Assembly: GCA_965372355.1 (NCBI GenBank)
Contig: CBDVBZ010000168.1
Coordinates: 1-6,697 of the forward strand
Reading direction: 5' to 3'
Origin: CBDVBZ01 sp965372355
GTDB lineage: Bacteria; Krumholzibacteriota; Krumholzibacteriia; WVZY01
Length of the DNA: 6,697 bases
Shown here: one piece after another, positions 6,129 through 6,697 of the stretch
Numbering within the stretch: position 1 is the first letter of the stretch
How the letters are laid out: every line of letters starts with the position of its first letter
The notes under the pieces: model-generated
What the model saw: the letters and a program-made list of their open reading frames with translations, nothing else
The model's database searches: none
Told to the model about the DNA's origin: nothing
Translations under genes and position numbers: made by a program

Positions 6129-6697
6129 CTACAGCTCGATCACACGATCCACAAGGGGTGAGAACATCTCCACGTCGTGCGATGCGAGGGCGACCGTGTG
6201 CCCCTTGTCTTTGAAGTGTCCGATAAGATCGAAAAGAACCGCGACGCCGTCGGCATCGAGGCAGGACGCCGGCTCGTCCATGAGCAGAAAACGTGGATCC
6301 AGGGCCAGCGCAATCGCAAAAGCCAGTCTGCGCATTTCCCCAAACGACAGACTAAACGGCATGCGATCGCAAAACTCGCCCGGGGGCAGACCCACTCGAG
6401 CGAGGGCCTCGTCAATACGCCTCGTGATTTTCTCGCGTGGGGTCTTGAGCGACTTGAGGCCAAACGCGATCTCCTCACCCACACTCTCCGCGAAGAACAA
6501 CCGTTCCGGGTTTTGAAACAGATAGAAGAGATTCTGACACCCTTTTTCGACAGCCTTGGGGTAGAGACGCTGGATTCTCCCCGTCGAGGGCTCGAGGACT
6601 CCGCTCAACAGACCCAGCAGTGTCGATTTGCCCGAGCCGTTCCGGCCCGACAGCGCCACGCACTCACCGCGTCGCAGATCGAGGGAGAAATCATCGA
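6129..6697 (-). CDS. ECF/CbiO-type ABC transporter ATPase, 3' part (cut by window edge)
   Basis: The reading frame is open at the right edge, so the N-terminus is missing; 188 residues are visible. A GTG at 6659 is internal, because the frame continues upstream as DDFSLDLRRGEC, the usual lead-in to Walker A. Visible motifs: Walker A GRNGSGKST (17-25), Q-loop FQNPERLFFAESV, signature LSFGEMRR, Walker B FLLMDEP followed by the D-loop ASCLD, and H-loop ASHD. The QNPE..F...V..EIAFG pattern is characteristic of the energy-coupling ATPases EcfA/CbiO, which power vitamin, nickel or cobalt import with an EcfT partner and a substrate-binding S component. The protein ends at VDRVIEL, just past the H-loop, and lacks the C-terminal extension of typical ~270-residue EcfA proteins. 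Partner genes are not in the window; they are presumably upstream beyond the right edge. Confidence 0.9.
   Translation of the reverse strand, partial: DDFSLDLRRGECVALSGRNGSGKSTLLGLLSGVLEPSTGRIQRLYPKAVEKGCQNLFYLFQNPERLFFAESVGEEIAFGLKSLKTPREKITRRIDEALARVGLPPGEFCDRMPFSLSFGEMRRLAFAIALALDPRFLLMDEPASCLDADGVAVLFDLIGHFKDKGHTVALASHDVEMFSPLVDRVIEL

Noticed and set aside
1..6697. CRISPR arrays, tRNA or rRNA genes, insertion sequences, phage or toxin-antitoxin genes
   Set aside because: No direct-repeat arrays, cloverleaf-like sequence, transposase motifs or terminal repeats were seen on reading both strands.

Overview
The window appears to come from a bacterial chromosome of moderately high GC, probably an uncultivated anaerobe. 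The evidence is a ferredoxin-dependent 2-oxoacid oxidoreductase, signal-peptide and Shine-Dalgarno features typical of bacteria, an ECF-type ABC ATPase and a LytM-type peptidase. The lineage cannot be fixed from the sequence. No rRNA, tRNA, CRISPR array, insertion sequence or phage gene was seen.

Layout, left to right. 1-438 (-): the N-terminal part of a secreted DUF4097-like beta-repeat protein that runs off the left edge. 439-806: a gene-free stretch with a candidate terminator hairpin and a long-range inverted repeat. 807-3624 (-): a two-gene operon for a VOR-type 2-oxoacid:ferredoxin oxidoreductase. Here the usual four subunits are collapsed into two polypeptides, ferredoxin(delta)-alpha then beta-gamma, with a 20-nt gene overlap. 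3625-3808: a spacer with three short palindromes. 3809-4204 (-): a small OsmC-family protein whose real start is probably an internal GTG. 4341-5243 (+): a membrane-anchored M23/LytM peptidase, the only + strand gene. 5250-5900 (-): a polytopic membrane protein that converges on the peptidase gene with a 6-nt gap. 5875-6012 (-): a 45-codon ORF that looks like the first ~30 residues of a metallophosphoesterase, cut off and joined to the leader of the membrane protein gene. 6129-6697 (-): an ECF/CbiO-type ABC ATPase that runs off the right edge.

How the genes work together. The two VOR genes form one enzyme that decarboxylates 2-oxoacids (branched-chain type suspected) to acyl-CoA and passes electrons to ferredoxin. 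The remaining genes look like independent housekeeping or envelope functions: thiol-peroxide defence, cell-wall hydrolysis, a membrane protein and vitamin or metal import. Nothing ties them into one system.

The points most worth a second look are the broken metallophosphoesterase start upstream of the membrane protein gene, the two-polypeptide VOR architecture, and the altered first zinc motif of the M23 peptidase. No convincing new defence or mobile system was found.
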